From an uncultured Oscillospiraceae bacterium (lineage in GTDB: Bacteria > Bacillota > Clostridia > Oscillospirales > Acutalibacteraceae): a stretch of 64,000 nucleotides of DNA. Below, piece by piece: positions 49,224-58,449 of the stretch; the stretch's first letter is position 1, and each line of letters starts with the position of its first letter. The notes under the pieces were generated by a model that did not search any database, was not told the origin of the DNA, and saw nothing but the letters and a program-made list of their open reading frames with translations. Location of the stretch: contig CABUFC010000002.1 of assembly GCA_902490735.1 (NCBI GenBank), positions 124,001 through 188,000 of the forward strand. The letters are read 5' to 3'. Made by a program: the position numbers and the translations under genes.

Positions 49224-50780
49224 TTATATGATTTCCGGAATGTTTTTGCCGTCAATCATTTTTTGAATATTTTGGGTAAAATTGTCGAAATAGGTATAAT
49301 TTATAACGCCTACTTCATTGCCGTCTATTTTTACAATATATTTTCGCGCGTTGTAGTTGTAAATTTCAAGCACAATTTTACCTTTAGCCGTGTTACGGTA
49401 GGTAAATGTTGCTGAAAAAGCCAATCCGTTTTGTTTTGCGTTTTCGTCCAAAGTCGGTTTTAAATAAAGGAAATAATCGAAATAGGTTCTAAAAATAGTA
49501 TCATTAATATCCTTATCTCCGTATTTTTCAGAGGTCAAGTTTTTCTTTTCGTCATAACTTATATCAAACGAGTAGGATTTTTTTGTATCGTTTAAAGTAA
49601 TATTTTTAAAACTTGATATTTCCTCTAAAAATACATATTGGTTGTAAAAATCGTTTAGCCGTAAAGCAATAAAGGGAAGTGCGTCTGCGTCGATTTTGTA
49701 CACGGCGTTCTTTCCGGATATCATTAAACTATAATAATTAGTGCCGACATCATCGGTTTCGTATTTTGAAAGCGATAGTTTAATTGTTTTGCCGGCATAG
49801 GACATTTCGACAATCATATCAGGCTTGTCCATACGGTATTTTTTTATATCCGCACTATTTGGCAAAAGCTTATAGCAGTCGGTTGCAACAAGTCCGTTAT
49901 TTAAAATTGAAGTAACATTGCCAACATTGTCAAAATTTGCATATCTTTCAATCGGGGCGATAACTTTATAGCTCGCAAGCGGATTATCGGTGTGAATGAT
50001 CGAAACGGGTTTTTCAAAAAACTGTCCGGAAATTTTAAGGGTATCAACATGATCGAGATTGTTGTTATTGCTCAAATACTGCTCCGGCAATGTGTCGCTG
50101 CTTTCGGGGGTTATCAGCGAATTGTTGGCGGTTATTTCCGGAGTGGCATTAAAAGATTCAATAGTAGAAGCAGCAACAAGATAGACCTTGTTGTTTAATG
50201 AGGTTGTGGTATAGTTTCCGGAACCGTCCGGCGATTTGTTTCCGACCATTATTTTATAATCGCTAAGACCGTCTCTTCCGGTAACAGAAACAATAATTAT
50301 AGGAGAGTTTAAACCGTAAACCGCGTCGCTGCTGTCACCGCTCATTTCGCGAATTGCCGAAAGGGAAGCAACTTTGTCGGCTACGCTGCTAATATATGCG
50401 TCGGAAATAAGGGAGCTTGGATAGTTGTTAAAATTCCAAGAATAGGTGGTAGATCCGCTTTCGTCTTTACCGGTTACAGAGGTAAAGTTTAATATGCCAT
50501 ATTCATTTTTGATATTAAATGCGGCAATGTTTTTTGCGTCAAAGTTAAATACTTCTACGGTGCTCGTTTTATTGTCAACATCCGTAGTAGGAGTATTTTT
50601 TGTAAAAAATACAATTATACTCGAAATAATGCCTAGCACAAGCGCTAAAGACAGCATTATTACTATTGTTTTTTTGCTGCCTTTTTTAGCAGATTTTTTA
50701 TAGGTTACCTCTTTTTTTGAAAAAACAGTGGAATCCGAAAAATCCTCTTCCGGTTTTATTTTCTTATTCTCAGGATCCAA
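49224..50780 (-). CDS. DUF4340 domain membrane-anchored protein
   Basis: 518 aa. A cytoplasmic basic N-terminus and one membrane helix (about 43-63) are followed by a large extracellular beta-rich region with two repeats of DUF4340 type (…WNFNNYPSSLISDAYISSVADKVASLSAIREM…). DUF4340 proteins are encoded with GldG-type ABC systems. Overlaps the GldG-like gene by 25 bp. Function unknown; perhaps a surface subunit of the transporter. Confidence 0.8.
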   Translation of the reverse strand: MDPENKKIKPEEDFSDSTVFSKKEVTYKKSAKKGSKKTIVIMLSLALVLGIISSIIVFFTKNTPTTDVDNKTSTVEVFNFDAKNIAAFNIKNEYGILNFTSVTGKDESGSTTYSWNFNNYPSSLISDAYISSVADKVASLSAIREMSGDSSDAVYGLNSPIIIVSVTGRDGLSDYKIMVGNKSPDGSGNYTTTSLNNKVYLVAASTIESFNATPEITANNSLITPESSDTLPEQYLSNNNNLDHVDTLKISGQFFEKPVSIIHTDNPLASYKVIAPIERYANFDNVGNVTSILNNGLVATDCYKLLPNSADIKKYRMDKPDMIVEMSYAGKTIKLSLSKYETDDVGTNYYSLMISGKNAVYKIDADALPFIALRLNDFYNQYVFLEEISSFKNITLNDTKKSYSFDISYDEKKNLTSEKYGDKDINDTIFRTYFDYFLYLKPTLDENAKQNGLAFSATFTYRNTAKGKIVLEIYNYNARKYIVKIDGNEVGVINYTYFDNFTQNIQKMIDGKNIPEII

Positions 50781-52360
50781 ATTACAATACCTCCGGCTAA
50801 AGTAGCTAAGGGAATAACAAACATAAATATAATTAAAACGATCATTTTTACAGCCGCACTGCTAGGCGTAGCAATTCCTGTAGTGCCTGTAACTTTAGGC
50901 GTAAAGTACAGTCCTCCGCTTCTGCCCGAAGCTGTATTTATAGCTAATGTAGCAAGATCCATGTTTCCTATATCGCTGTACTGACTGTAATTTTCAGAAA
51001 CAAAGTCGTTTCCTGCAAATACTATTACCGAGCTTTGAATATCGTTACCGTCGGCGTCAGTATCAATATCGGTGGTAAGAACGATAAGCGGATAAGATTT
51101 TGTTGTGGCATTTGCCGGCGGAGTATATCCGGCACCGCTGCCTTTGGGTGCGGCAAGAGTAGTATCGCTCGAAGATAAAAGGATGTTTGTGGTTTTAGAT
51201 CCGTCTGTCGAATAGGTTACGGTAAGCGGAGAATTCGCGCCGGACCAATAATTTTTATTGCTGTTTTTAAGACTTGAAACGTAGCTGTTATCTGCAAGGG
51301 ATTGTAAAAATATTGTCGGATTGTCGCCGCGGTTTAGGGAGTTTGTTTCATATAAAACTCCGCCGCCAACCGAAATACCCCATTCCTCTAAAAACGCATT
51401 TAAATTGGGCGTTTCGGGGCTTGACTGACTTGCAAAATAGATAAGCGATTTGCCCTTTTTGCCTTCGTTGTTTAAAAACTTGTCAATCTCTTTTAACGAG
51501 TTTACGTCAAAATCGTTTGTAACGCCGGAAATTAGAATGGCGTCATAACCTTTAAGGTTTTCGTAGGTTACTGTTCCTTCGTAGGTTGTAAATTGATAAT
51601 CGTAACTGTTAAGCGAAGAAGTAAGATAGCTAAGAGTATCCGGAGTGCAGTTATTCTTTAATACTGCAGCGGTTTTGGTTATGTCCATAGCCACCTTGTT
51701 AAGCGCGCCGGAAAGTGCATTTTCGAGATTGGATACGACTATAGTATAGCTTGACGAATAACCGTAAGAATCGTACGACGCCTGCATTTCATAAATGTCG
51801 TTAACTGTTAAAACGTCACTTTTTGTACTACCGTCTGTTTTAAAGCAGCGCACAAGAATATCACCGTAGGTAATGTTAATAGAACTTTCACTTTGAAGCT
51901 TTGAAAAGTCCGGCTCTTGCGGATCGTGATATTCAACCGTTATTTTTGAATTGTATTTTGGATATTCTTCTAATAGCCTTACAGTTTGATTAAAATAACT
52001 GTATGGTGTGTTATTTTCCGAAACACCGTAATAGTTTGCCATGTAGTTAATCATTTCGCTGCCGGTGTAGCTGGCTTTTGTGGCGCAAACGATAATAGAA
52101 ATTTCCTTAATACTCTCTTGCTCGTTTAAACGTTTTAAATAATCAATATTTTCGGCAGTAAGCTTGCTTGAACGGTCAACGGTAACATCAATAGCCGTAG
52201 AAAATTTAGAAGCAATAAGGGTAGATAAAAAATTAACCGCAACTAAAAGCACTAAAAATACCGAGATTAATATAGCCGTAGTAGAACTGTATCTAAATAC
52301 ATTTGAGCGCTCTTTTCTTTGCTTTTTAGGAGAAATAACTGTATTTTCTTGTTTTTTCAT
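50756..52360 (-). CDS. GldG-like ABC-system auxiliary protein
   Basis: 534 aa from ATG at 52360, chosen because AGGAGG sits just upstream; the longer frame adds 12 unlikely residues. Cytoplasmic N-terminus, one helix (about 27-50), a large extracellular domain of the 'ABC-type uncharacterised transport system' family (VTVDRSSKLTAENIDYLKRL…), and a C-terminal helix (MIVLIIFMFVIPLATLAGGIVIWILR, in two halves). GldG is a component of the gliding ABC transporter in Bacteroidetes; here the role is unknown, as gliding is not expected. Confidence 0.82.
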   Translation of the reverse strand: MKKQENTVISPKKQRKERSNVFRYSSTTAILISVFLVLLVAVNFLSTLIASKFSTAIDVTVDRSSKLTAENIDYLKRLNEQESIKEISIIVCATKASYTGSEMINYMANYYGVSENNTPYSYFNQTVRLLEEYPKYNSKITVEYHDPQEPDFSKLQSESSINITYGDILVRCFKTDGSTKSDVLTVNDIYEMQASYDSYGYSSSYTIVVSNLENALSGALNKVAMDITKTAAVLKNNCTPDTLSYLTSSLNSYDYQFTTYEGTVTYENLKGYDAILISGVTNDFDVNSLKEIDKFLNNEGKKGKSLIYFASQSSPETPNLNAFLEEWGISVGGGVLYETNSLNRGDNPTIFLQSLADNSYVSSLKNSNKNYWSGANSPLTVTYSTDGSKTTNILLSSSDTTLAAPKGSGAGYTPPANATTKSYPLIVLTTDIDTDADGNDIQSSVIVFAGNDFVSENYSQYSDIGNMDLATLAINTASGRSGGLYFTPKVTGTTGIATPSSAAVKMIVLIIFMFVIPLATLAGGIVIWILRIRK

Positions 52361-52373
52361 TTTATTATCCTCC

Positions 52374-53075
52374 TTAAACCCAGCGTTTTTTCTCAAGCGA
52401 GCGCATTGTTAAAAACAGAAACAGTGAAATAACGCTCAAAAAGAATACTATATTCGAAAAGTCTATAATGCCCGAAACAAAGGTGTTAAATCGGGTATTA
52501 AAGGAAAGAAAATCGCATATTGCTGTTACCACACCGTTATTAATAATGGTGGCAAAATAATCAATCATTAAAACAAAAAGCGATGCTATAATTCCAAGAA
52601 CTGCTGCGATTATCTGACTGTCAGTTAATGATGATATAAACGTTCCGATAGCAATTATTGCCGCACCCATTAAAAATACACCTAAAAGACAGCTTAAATA
52701 CAAAAGTAAATTAACATCTGTCACTGCCATAAGAACAAACTCAAAAATTAAAGTAATCGAGTAGCAAAGCATAAACAGAGTCATCGCGGCAAAAAACTTG
52801 CCTAAAACTATGTGACTTACTTTTACGGGACTTGTAAGCAAAAGCTGATCGGTTTTTTGTCTTTTTTCTTCGGAAAAAAGTCGCATTGTAATAAGTGGAG
52901 CCACAAGCATTGCATAGGTGTTTACTGCAGAGAACACAAAGGCTAAATTACCGTAATCGGCAATATAAATGCTTGAAAATCCCTGTCCTAAAAAGAAAAA
53001 CATAATAGCTATTATTACAAAGCCTAACGGGGTGGTAAAATAGGATTTAAATTCTCTTTTAAAAATTGCACTCAT
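52374..53075 (-). CDS. ABC-2 type permease (GldF-like)
   Basis: 233 aa with six membrane helices. The opening SAIFKREFKSYFTTPLGFVI and the conserved LVAPLITMRLFSEEKRQKTDQLL are characteristic of GldF/NosY-type permeases. It pairs with the upstream ATPase (4-bp overlap) and the downstream GldG-like protein. Substrate unknown. Confidence 0.88.
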   Translation of the reverse strand: MSAIFKREFKSYFTTPLGFVIIAIMFFFLGQGFSSIYIADYGNLAFVFSAVNTYAMLVAPLITMRLFSEEKRQKTDQLLLTSPVKVSHIVLGKFFAAMTLFMLCYSITLIFEFVLMAVTDVNLLLYLSCLLGVFLMGAAIIAIGTFISSLTDSQIIAAVLGIIASLFVLMIDYFATIINNGVVTAICDFLSFNTRFNTFVSGIIDFSNIVFFLSVISLFLFLTMRSLEKKRWV

Positions 53076-54106
53076 TTTACTTCTTCCTCCCCGTATACCG
53101 TTTCAATCGCCTTATTGCGTGCGGATTTGTTTGTCTTTTTTACAGGAGCTTCATCCTCTTTAATTTCGGCAATTCCTATGCCCTCTGTAAGCTTTAAAAA
53201 TACCTGCTCTAATGTAAGGGCATTGGTTGTAAGCTCTAAAATAGGGAAGTTCCTGTCTGCCATTCTGTTAAAAATATCACGGCGGATATCTAAGCCGTCA
53301 TAAGGCTCAATATTATAATCGTAAGCACCCGATTCAACAACTCCAAGGCTCGAAATTTTATCTACACCTTTTATTGATTTAAGTGCTTTTAATACGGCCT
53401 CTTCAGGTCCTTGCACGCGAAGCTTTACCGCGTGATCCGAAGACATTGATTTTGAAAGGTTTTCCGCTAAATCATCGGCAACGATTTCACCGTTGTTAAT
53501 AATTATTATGCGTTTGCAAACGGCCTGTATTTCGGACAGAATATGCGACGACATAATTATTGTATGGTTTTTGCTAAGCCGTTCTATAAGCGAACGTACC
53601 TCTATAATTTGTTTCGGGTCTAAACCAACTGTCGGCTCGTCCAAAATCAGCACATCCGGGTTTCCTATAAGCGCCTGCGCTATACCTACACGCTGCCTGT
53701 AACCCTTTGAAAGATTGCGAATAAGGCGGTTTTGAACATGATCGATTTTTACCAGCCTGCAAATTTCGCCGATATGCGGATTTTTTTGAAAGGGCGCTTT
53801 TTTAAGATTAAAGCAAAAATCCAGATATTCCTTAACTGTCATATCAAGATACAGCGGTGGTTGTTCCGGAAGATATCCAATATGTTTTTTAACCTCTTCG
53901 GGATATTCCAAAACATTCATACCGGATACCGTTGCACTTCCGGAAGTAGAGGATAAATACCCCGTTAAAATATTCATAATCGTGGATTTACCGGCGCCAT
54001 TAGGCCCCAAAAATCCAACGACTTCACCTTCGCTTATAGTAAAGCTAACATCTTTTACCGCGAGGTTTGTACCGTATTTTTTGCAAAGGTTTTTTACTTC
54101 AATCAT
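53072..54106 (-). CDS. ABC transporter ATP-binding protein (GldA-like)
   Basis: 344 aa. Walker A GPNGAGKST, signature LSKGYRQRVGIAQAL, Walker B VLILDEPTVGLDP, H-loop SSHILSE. A C-terminal extension of about 100 residues is usual for GldA/NatA-type ATPases. The RBS CGGAGGTAATTT precedes ATG. First gene of the ATPase-permease-GldG-DUF4340-guaA operon. Confidence 0.92.
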   Translation of the reverse strand: MIEVKNLCKKYGTNLAVKDVSFTISEGEVVGFLGPNGAGKSTIMNILTGYLSSTSGSATVSGMNVLEYPEEVKKHIGYLPEQPPLYLDMTVKEYLDFCFNLKKAPFQKNPHIGEICRLVKIDHVQNRLIRNLSKGYRQRVGIAQALIGNPDVLILDEPTVGLDPKQIIEVRSLIERLSKNHTIIMSSHILSEIQAVCKRIIIINNGEIVADDLAENLSKSMSSDHAVKLRVQGPEEAVLKALKSIKGVDKISSLGVVESGAYDYNIEPYDGLDIRRDIFNRMADRNFPILELTTNALTLEQVFLKLTEGIGIAEIKEDEAPVKKTNKSARNKAIETVYGEEEVK

Positions 54107-54146
54107 AAATTACCTCCGATAATTATATCTTACTTCTTAATAATTT

Positions 54147-54175
54147 AGTATATCATATAGAAATAATCAAATCAA
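54147..54175 (-). promoter_or_regulatory. sigma-A-type promoter of the Gld-like operon
   Basis: Minus strand TTGATT (54175-54170), 17-bp spacer, TATACT (54152-54147). Confidence 0.6.
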
Positions 54176-54207
54176 TGAATTTTTTGTAAAAAAAGGATAA
54201 ACACCGC

Positions 54208-54236
54208 TTGCAATACCGGGGAATATTATATATAAT
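54208..54236 (+). promoter_or_regulatory. sigma-A-type promoter of the nagD-like/mrp pair
   Basis: TTGCAA (54208-54213), 17-bp spacer, TATAAT (54231-54236). Confidence 0.62.
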
Positions 54237-54273
54237 TAGTTAAAGAATAAACTACGAAAGGCTTAAACTTATT

Positions 54274-55059
54274 ATGCAGCTTAAAGATAAAAAAGGCTTT
54301 ATATGCGATATGGACGGTGTTATTTATCATGGTGACCGTCTTTTAGAGGGCGCTAAAGAATTCGTTGAATGGTTAAGAGATTCGAATAAAAACTTTGTGT
54401 TTTTAACGAATTCAAGTGAAAGAAGCCCAAAAGAACTGCGTCAAAAGCTTTTAAGAATGGGCCTTGATGTTGCGGAAGAGCATTTTTATACAAGCGCTCT
54501 TGCAACAGCCAGCTTTTTAAAATCGCAGTGCCCGGGCGGAAGCGTATTTGCAATAGGCGAGCCGGGGCTTCTAAACGCTTTATACGATGCCGGCTTTACC
54601 ATGAACAACATTAACCCCGATTACGTGGTAATGGGTGAAACCCGAAGCTTAAATTACGATATGATCGAGCACGCCACACTGCTTGTTCAGCGAGGCGCTA
54701 AGCTTATTGGCACAAATCCGGATATTACAGGGCCTACCGAAAACGGCATTGTTCCCGCAACAGGAGCCCTTATATCTCCAATAGAAATTGCAACGGGCAA
54801 AAAGGCATATTACATAGGAAAGCCCAATCCGCTTATGATGCGTATTGGTCTTAATATGATAAATTGCCAAAGCGGCAGCGAAGCGTGTATTGTTGGCGAT
54901 CGTATGGATACCGACGTAGTATCCGGCATTGAAAGTATGATTGATACAGTGCTGGTGCTTTCAGGTGTTACATCAAAAGCCGATATTGATAATTACCCGT
55001 ATAGACCGAGTTATGTATTAAACAGTGTAGGAGATATATGTAAAGGAGAATGTAAATGA
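54274..55059 (+). CDS. HAD-IIA family hydrolase (NagD-like)
   Basis: 261 aa. HAD motif I DMDGVIYHGD, motif II FLTNSS, motif III Lys in YYIGKPNP and motif IV VGDRMDTDV, with the C2 cap of the NagD group. These are cytoplasmic phosphatases for sugar phosphates, nucleotides or p-nitrophenyl phosphate; the physiological substrate is not defined. It overlaps the Mrp-like gene by 4 bp. Confidence 0.9.
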   Translation: MQLKDKKGFICDMDGVIYHGDRLLEGAKEFVEWLRDSNKNFVFLTNSSERSPKELRQKLLRMGLDVAEEHFYTSALATASFLKSQCPGGSVFAIGEPGLLNALYDAGFTMNNINPDYVVMGETRSLNYDMIEHATLLVQRGAKLIGTNPDITGPTENGIVPATGALISPIEIATGKKAYYIGKPNPLMMRIGLNMINCQSGSEACIVGDRMDTDVVSGIESMIDTVLVLSGVTSKADIDNYPYRPSYVLNSVGDICKGECK

Positions 55060-55862
55060 GCGAATGCACACATGATTGTTCAAGCTGTACCGAAAACTGC
55101 GAAAGCAGAGATTTAAAGGAAAGCTGTAACGAATTTTCTTCTATTAAAAAGGTAATCGGCGTTGTTAGCGGAAAAGGCGGCGTCGGCAAAAGCCTTGTAA
55201 GCGCTCTTGCTGCTGTAACAAGTAGCAGGCTAGGGTTTAAAACCGCTATTTTAGATGCCGATATTACAGGGCCTTCAATTCCTAAAATGTTTAATCTTCA
55301 CGGCAACGCAGACGCTGAAGAAAACGGTATTATTCCAATGCAAACTTCTACCGGAATAAAGGTTATGAGTTTAAATCTTTTAATTAAAGAAGAAACCGAT
55401 CCGGTTTGCTGGCGCGGTCCCGTTATTGCAGGCACTGTAAAACAGTTTTGGACCGATGTTATTTGGGGCGACGTGGACTATATGTTTGTAGATATGCCTC
55501 CGGGAACCGGCGATGTATCATTAACCGTATTTCAAAGTCTTCCCTTAGACGGAATTATTGTAGTTACAAGCCCGCAGGAATTGGTTTCTATGATCGTTGA
55601 AAAAGCGGTTAATATGGCAAAGCTTATGAACATTCCAATACTCGGCGTTGTTGAAAATATGAGTTACGCTATATGCCCCGACTGCGGCAAAAAAATAGAA
55701 ATTTACGGCAAAAGCCGCATAGAAGAAATTGCAAAACAACATGGATTTTCGGTGCTTGGTCGCATTCCTATTGATCCAAAGCTTGCCGCAGCCGCCGATA
55801 AAGGCATGATAGAGCTTTTTGAAGGCGATTATATTAAGCCGATTGAAGAAATCTTAAAATAA
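55056..55862 (+). CDS. Mrp/NBP35-type Fe-S cluster carrier ATPase
   Basis: 268 aa. The N-terminal CTHDCSSCTENC (4 Cys) resembles the NBP35 cluster site; the deviant Walker A is SGKGGVGKSLVSAL, followed by DADITGPSIPKMF and the C-terminal CPDCGKKIEIYG with the CxxC that binds the shared cluster. It assembles or delivers [4Fe-4S] clusters to apoproteins, of which this region has many (Rnf subunits). Terminator directly downstream. Confidence 0.92.
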   Translation: MSECTHDCSSCTENCESRDLKESCNEFSSIKKVIGVVSGKGGVGKSLVSALAAVTSSRLGFKTAILDADITGPSIPKMFNLHGNADAEENGIIPMQTSTGIKVMSLNLLIKEETDPVCWRGPVIAGTVKQFWTDVIWGDVDYMFVDMPPGTGDVSLTVFQSLPLDGIIVVTSPQELVSMIVEKAVNMAKLMNIPILGVVENMSYAICPDCGKKIEIYGKSRIEEIAKQHGFSVLGRIPIDPKLAAAADKGMIELFEGDYIKPIEEILK

Positions 55863-55890
55863 AAAGCAGGAATTAATCCTGCTTTTTATT
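55862..55890. terminator. bidirectional rho-independent terminator
   Basis: Arms AAAAGCAGGA (55862-55871) and TCCTGCTTTT (55877-55886), loop ATTAA, then TATTTT. Shared by the mrp-like gene and the convergent rnfB. Confidence 0.88.
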
Positions 55891-56662
55891 TTATGGTTTT
55901 TTGCGGACAAACCGAAATGCATTTTCCGCAAGCGGTACATTTTACGGGGTCAATAATTGCCAAATTGTCGCTTAAAGTTATGGCGTCGTTCGGGCAGTTC
56001 TTTTTGCAAAGACCACATCCTATGCAAGAAACCGAACAAAGTTTTCTTGCAATTGCACCTTTATCTTTGTTAAGACACATAACAGTTGCTTTAATAGGAA
56101 GATCAAAAACTTTAATAATATGTTTTGGACAGATATTTACGCATTTGCCGCAGCCAATACATAGCGAATGATCTATATGTGCTATTCCGTCAGTTATTGT
56201 AATGGCATTATAGTCGCATACTAAAGCACAGTCTCCAAAGCCCATACATCCAAAGTTGCAAGCCTTAGGGCCACCTTGAACTAATGCGGCAGCCGCACAC
56301 GAAGGCTTTCCGCTGTGCTCGTATTTTGTTTGCGCTTTATCGCAGGTTCCATTACAAAGTACAACCGCGCGTTTTTCCTTCACTTCAACTGCTACGCCCA
56401 AAATTTCACCGATTTTTGCAGCTGTATCTTTGCCGCCGGGGATACAAAGCGAAGGCTTAGAAGAACCGTCTGAAACGGCTTTTGCATAACTGTCACACCC
56501 GGCAAAACCGCAGGCACCGCAGTTGGCACCGGGTAAAGCTTCTCTTATTGATGCTTCTTTTTCGTCTGTTTTTACAGCAAAAATTTTTGAAGCAAGGCTT
56601 AGAAGAAAGCCAAGTAATAAAGCAGCTCCGCCTAAAACAGAAACGGCAATTAATATTTCCAT
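55886..56662 (-). CDS. rnfB: Rnf complex subunit RnfB (Fe-S protein)
   Basis: 258 aa. N-terminal membrane helix (about 1-25), then the RnfB cluster motif GANCGACGFAGCDSYAKAV, GPKACNFGCMGFGDC and four C-terminal [4Fe-4S] motifs (CIGCGKCVNICP, CIGCGLCKKNCP, CTACGKCISVCP among them). RnfB accepts electrons from reduced ferredoxin. Last gene of rnfCDGEAB, the clostridial/acetogen order. Confidence 0.96.
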   Translation of the reverse strand: MEILIAVSVLGGAALLLGFLLSLASKIFAVKTDEKEASIREALPGANCGACGFAGCDSYAKAVSDGSSKPSLCIPGGKDTAAKIGEILGVAVEVKEKRAVVLCNGTCDKAQTKYEHSGKPSCAAAALVQGGPKACNFGCMGFGDCALVCDYNAITITDGIAHIDHSLCIGCGKCVNICPKHIIKVFDLPIKATVMCLNKDKGAIARKLCSVSCIGCGLCKKNCPNDAITLSDNLAIIDPVKCTACGKCISVCPQKTIK

Positions 56663-56673
56663 GGCTGTTCCTC

Positions 56674-57267
56674 CTATTTTATAAGATTATCTACTACGCC
56701 GGCAAAGCCTAAAAACGACAGACTTACAATGCTTGCCGAAATAAGCGTTATAGGAAGTCCCTTTAAAAATTCGGGGATATCCGATTTTTCTATTCTGCCG
56801 CGTATGCCGGCAAAAATAATCATTGCAAGCATAAATCCAAGACCTGCTCCAAGTGCATTTGCAAGCGATTGGACAAAATTAAGATTATCCGTAAAATTAA
56901 GCAATGTAATGCCAAGAACCGCACAGTTGGTGGTTATAAGCGGAAGGTAAATGCCGAGCGCGTTGTATATAGGCGGCAAGAATCTTTTAAGCACAATTTC
57001 AATCAGCTGTACAAGTGCCGCGATTACTAAAATAAAAGCGATTGTTTGTAAATAATCCAAATCATTAGGCAGTAATATGTATACATAAAACGGCCAGGTT
57101 ACGGCGGTTGCAATTATCATAACAAGTGTTACCGCAACGCTCATTGCAAAGGCGGTGTTAAGTTTTTTTGAAACGCCTAAAAATGGGCAGATCCCCAAAA
57201 ATTTTGAAAGCACCATATTGTCGGTTAAAATACCGGCAAGAATTATAGCGACTATAGATTTAATCAT
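56674..57267 (-). CDS. rnfA: Rnf complex membrane subunit RnfA
   Basis: 197 aa, six membrane helices. NMVLSKFLGICPFLGVSKKLN and CAVLGITLLN with the two half-membrane Cys that bind the intramembrane [2Fe-2S] cluster shared with RnfE. It overlaps rnfE by 8 bp. Confidence 0.96.
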   Translation of the reverse strand: MIKSIVAIILAGILTDNMVLSKFLGICPFLGVSKKLNTAFAMSVAVTLVMIIATAVTWPFYVYILLPNDLDYLQTIAFILVIAALVQLIEIVLKRFLPPIYNALGIYLPLITTNCAVLGITLLNFTDNLNFVQSLANALGAGLGFMLAMIIFAGIRGRIEKSDIPEFLKGLPITLISASIVSLSFLGFAGVVDNLIK

Positions 57268-57934
57268 TTACGGTGCCTCCTTCACACAGGGCACAACCTT
57301 CACAAGTCCCGTTGCAGCCGGCCTCTTCTTTAATGCTTTTGCCTTTTTTCTTAGCAAGAGCATTGGACGCCGCTACCAATATACCGAATACAAAAAAGCC
57401 TCCCGGCGGTAAAATAAGAATAATCATCGGCGGCAAAAATCCTGAAGTTACGGGAAGACCAAAAATTGTGCCGGCCCCTATAAGCTCGCGTATTGCGCCC
57501 ATTAAGGTTAAGGTTACCGTAAAACCTATTCCCATGCCAAGCCCGTCAAGCGCGGAGGCAAGCGGCGGGTTTTTAGCCGCAAACATTTCGGCTCTTGCTA
57601 AAATTATACAGTTTACAACTATAAGCGGCAGGTAAATACCAAGCGCTTCATCAATTGACGGCAAATAAGCTTTAACCACCATTTGCACAACCGTAACAAA
57701 GCTTGCAATTATTGTTATGTATGCCGGAATTCTAACCTTTGAAGGAATGATATTTCTTAAAATCGATACCATAATTCCGGAACAAACGAGTACAAAAGTC
57801 GCCGCAAGCCCCATGCCGATGCCGTTTATCGCCGCTGTGGAAATGGCTAAGGTTGGGCAGGTGCCAAGAACAAGTCTTAATACGGGATTTTCATTTAAAA
57901 TTCCGTTTGTGAGTGTTTTTACATATTTACTCAT
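57260..57934 (-). CDS. rnfE: Rnf complex membrane subunit RnfE
   Basis: 224 aa, six membrane helices, paralogous to RnfA. Motifs GILNENPVLRLVLGTCPTLA and VVNCIILARAEMFA carry the cluster-binding Cys. The C-terminal tail has an extra Cys-rich segment (CNGTCEGCALCEGG), not usual in RnfE, which could bind metal or a cluster. It overlaps rnfG by 4 bp. Confidence 0.95.
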   Translation of the reverse strand: MSKYVKTLTNGILNENPVLRLVLGTCPTLAISTAAINGIGMGLAATFVLVCSGIMVSILRNIIPSKVRIPAYITIIASFVTVVQMVVKAYLPSIDEALGIYLPLIVVNCIILARAEMFAAKNPPLASALDGLGMGIGFTVTLTLMGAIRELIGAGTIFGLPVTSGFLPPMIILILPPGGFFVFGILVAASNALAKKKGKSIKEEAGCNGTCEGCALCEGGTVND

Positions 57935-58449
57935 TTTCTTGACACCTCCTCGTATTTACTGAAAGCGCTTTCAACTGCACGCTTTATTGCGTTGGAAGTA
58001 ATTGTAGCGCCCGTTTTAATTTTTGGAATAGTATCGGTACTGCTAAGACCTGCAAGGCTTTTTGTATAGCTTTCTTTTTTGGCGTCTTGACCAAGCCCCG
58101 GAGTTTCGCCCGATACATCAATAATTTCAACGGCGGTTATTTTGTCATCCGCTATACCGATAATTACCGAAACCTTATCACCGTAACCGTTTTGTGTTGC
58201 CTTAAAAGCGTAACCTACCGTCTCGCCGCTTTTGGTTGCTTTATATGTAATAAGGTTTTCCTCTTCTAAAACTGCTTCAAACTGTGCGCCCTTAATAACG
58301 CTGTTTAAAGCCGCAGCCTCTTTTGCAGCCTCTTTTTCGGCAATAGTGTCACGTGTAAGCAAGTTGGTGCCTGCAAGTATGGCGGTTAAAACCGCACAAA
58401 GCACACAAAGTATAATTGCAGGTAATATTACCGTTTTTATGTTCTTCAT
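57931..58449 (-). CDS. rnfG: Rnf complex flavoprotein subunit RnfG
   Basis: 172 aa. An N-terminal membrane helix and an FMN-binding domain with the covalent FMN site SGATITSNAI (the ka..TGATxTS motif; here KTGATITSNAIKRAVE). FMN is attached to the Thr of this motif by ApbE. It overlaps rnfD by 4 bp. Confidence 0.95.
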   Translation of the reverse strand: MKNIKTVILPAIILCVLCAVLTAILAGTNLLTRDTIAEKEAAKEAAALNSVIKGAQFEAVLEEENLITYKATKSGETVGYAFKATQNGYGDKVSVIIGIADDKITAVEIIDVSGETPGLGQDAKKESYTKSLAGLSSTDTIPKIKTGATITSNAIKRAVESAFSKYEEVSRK

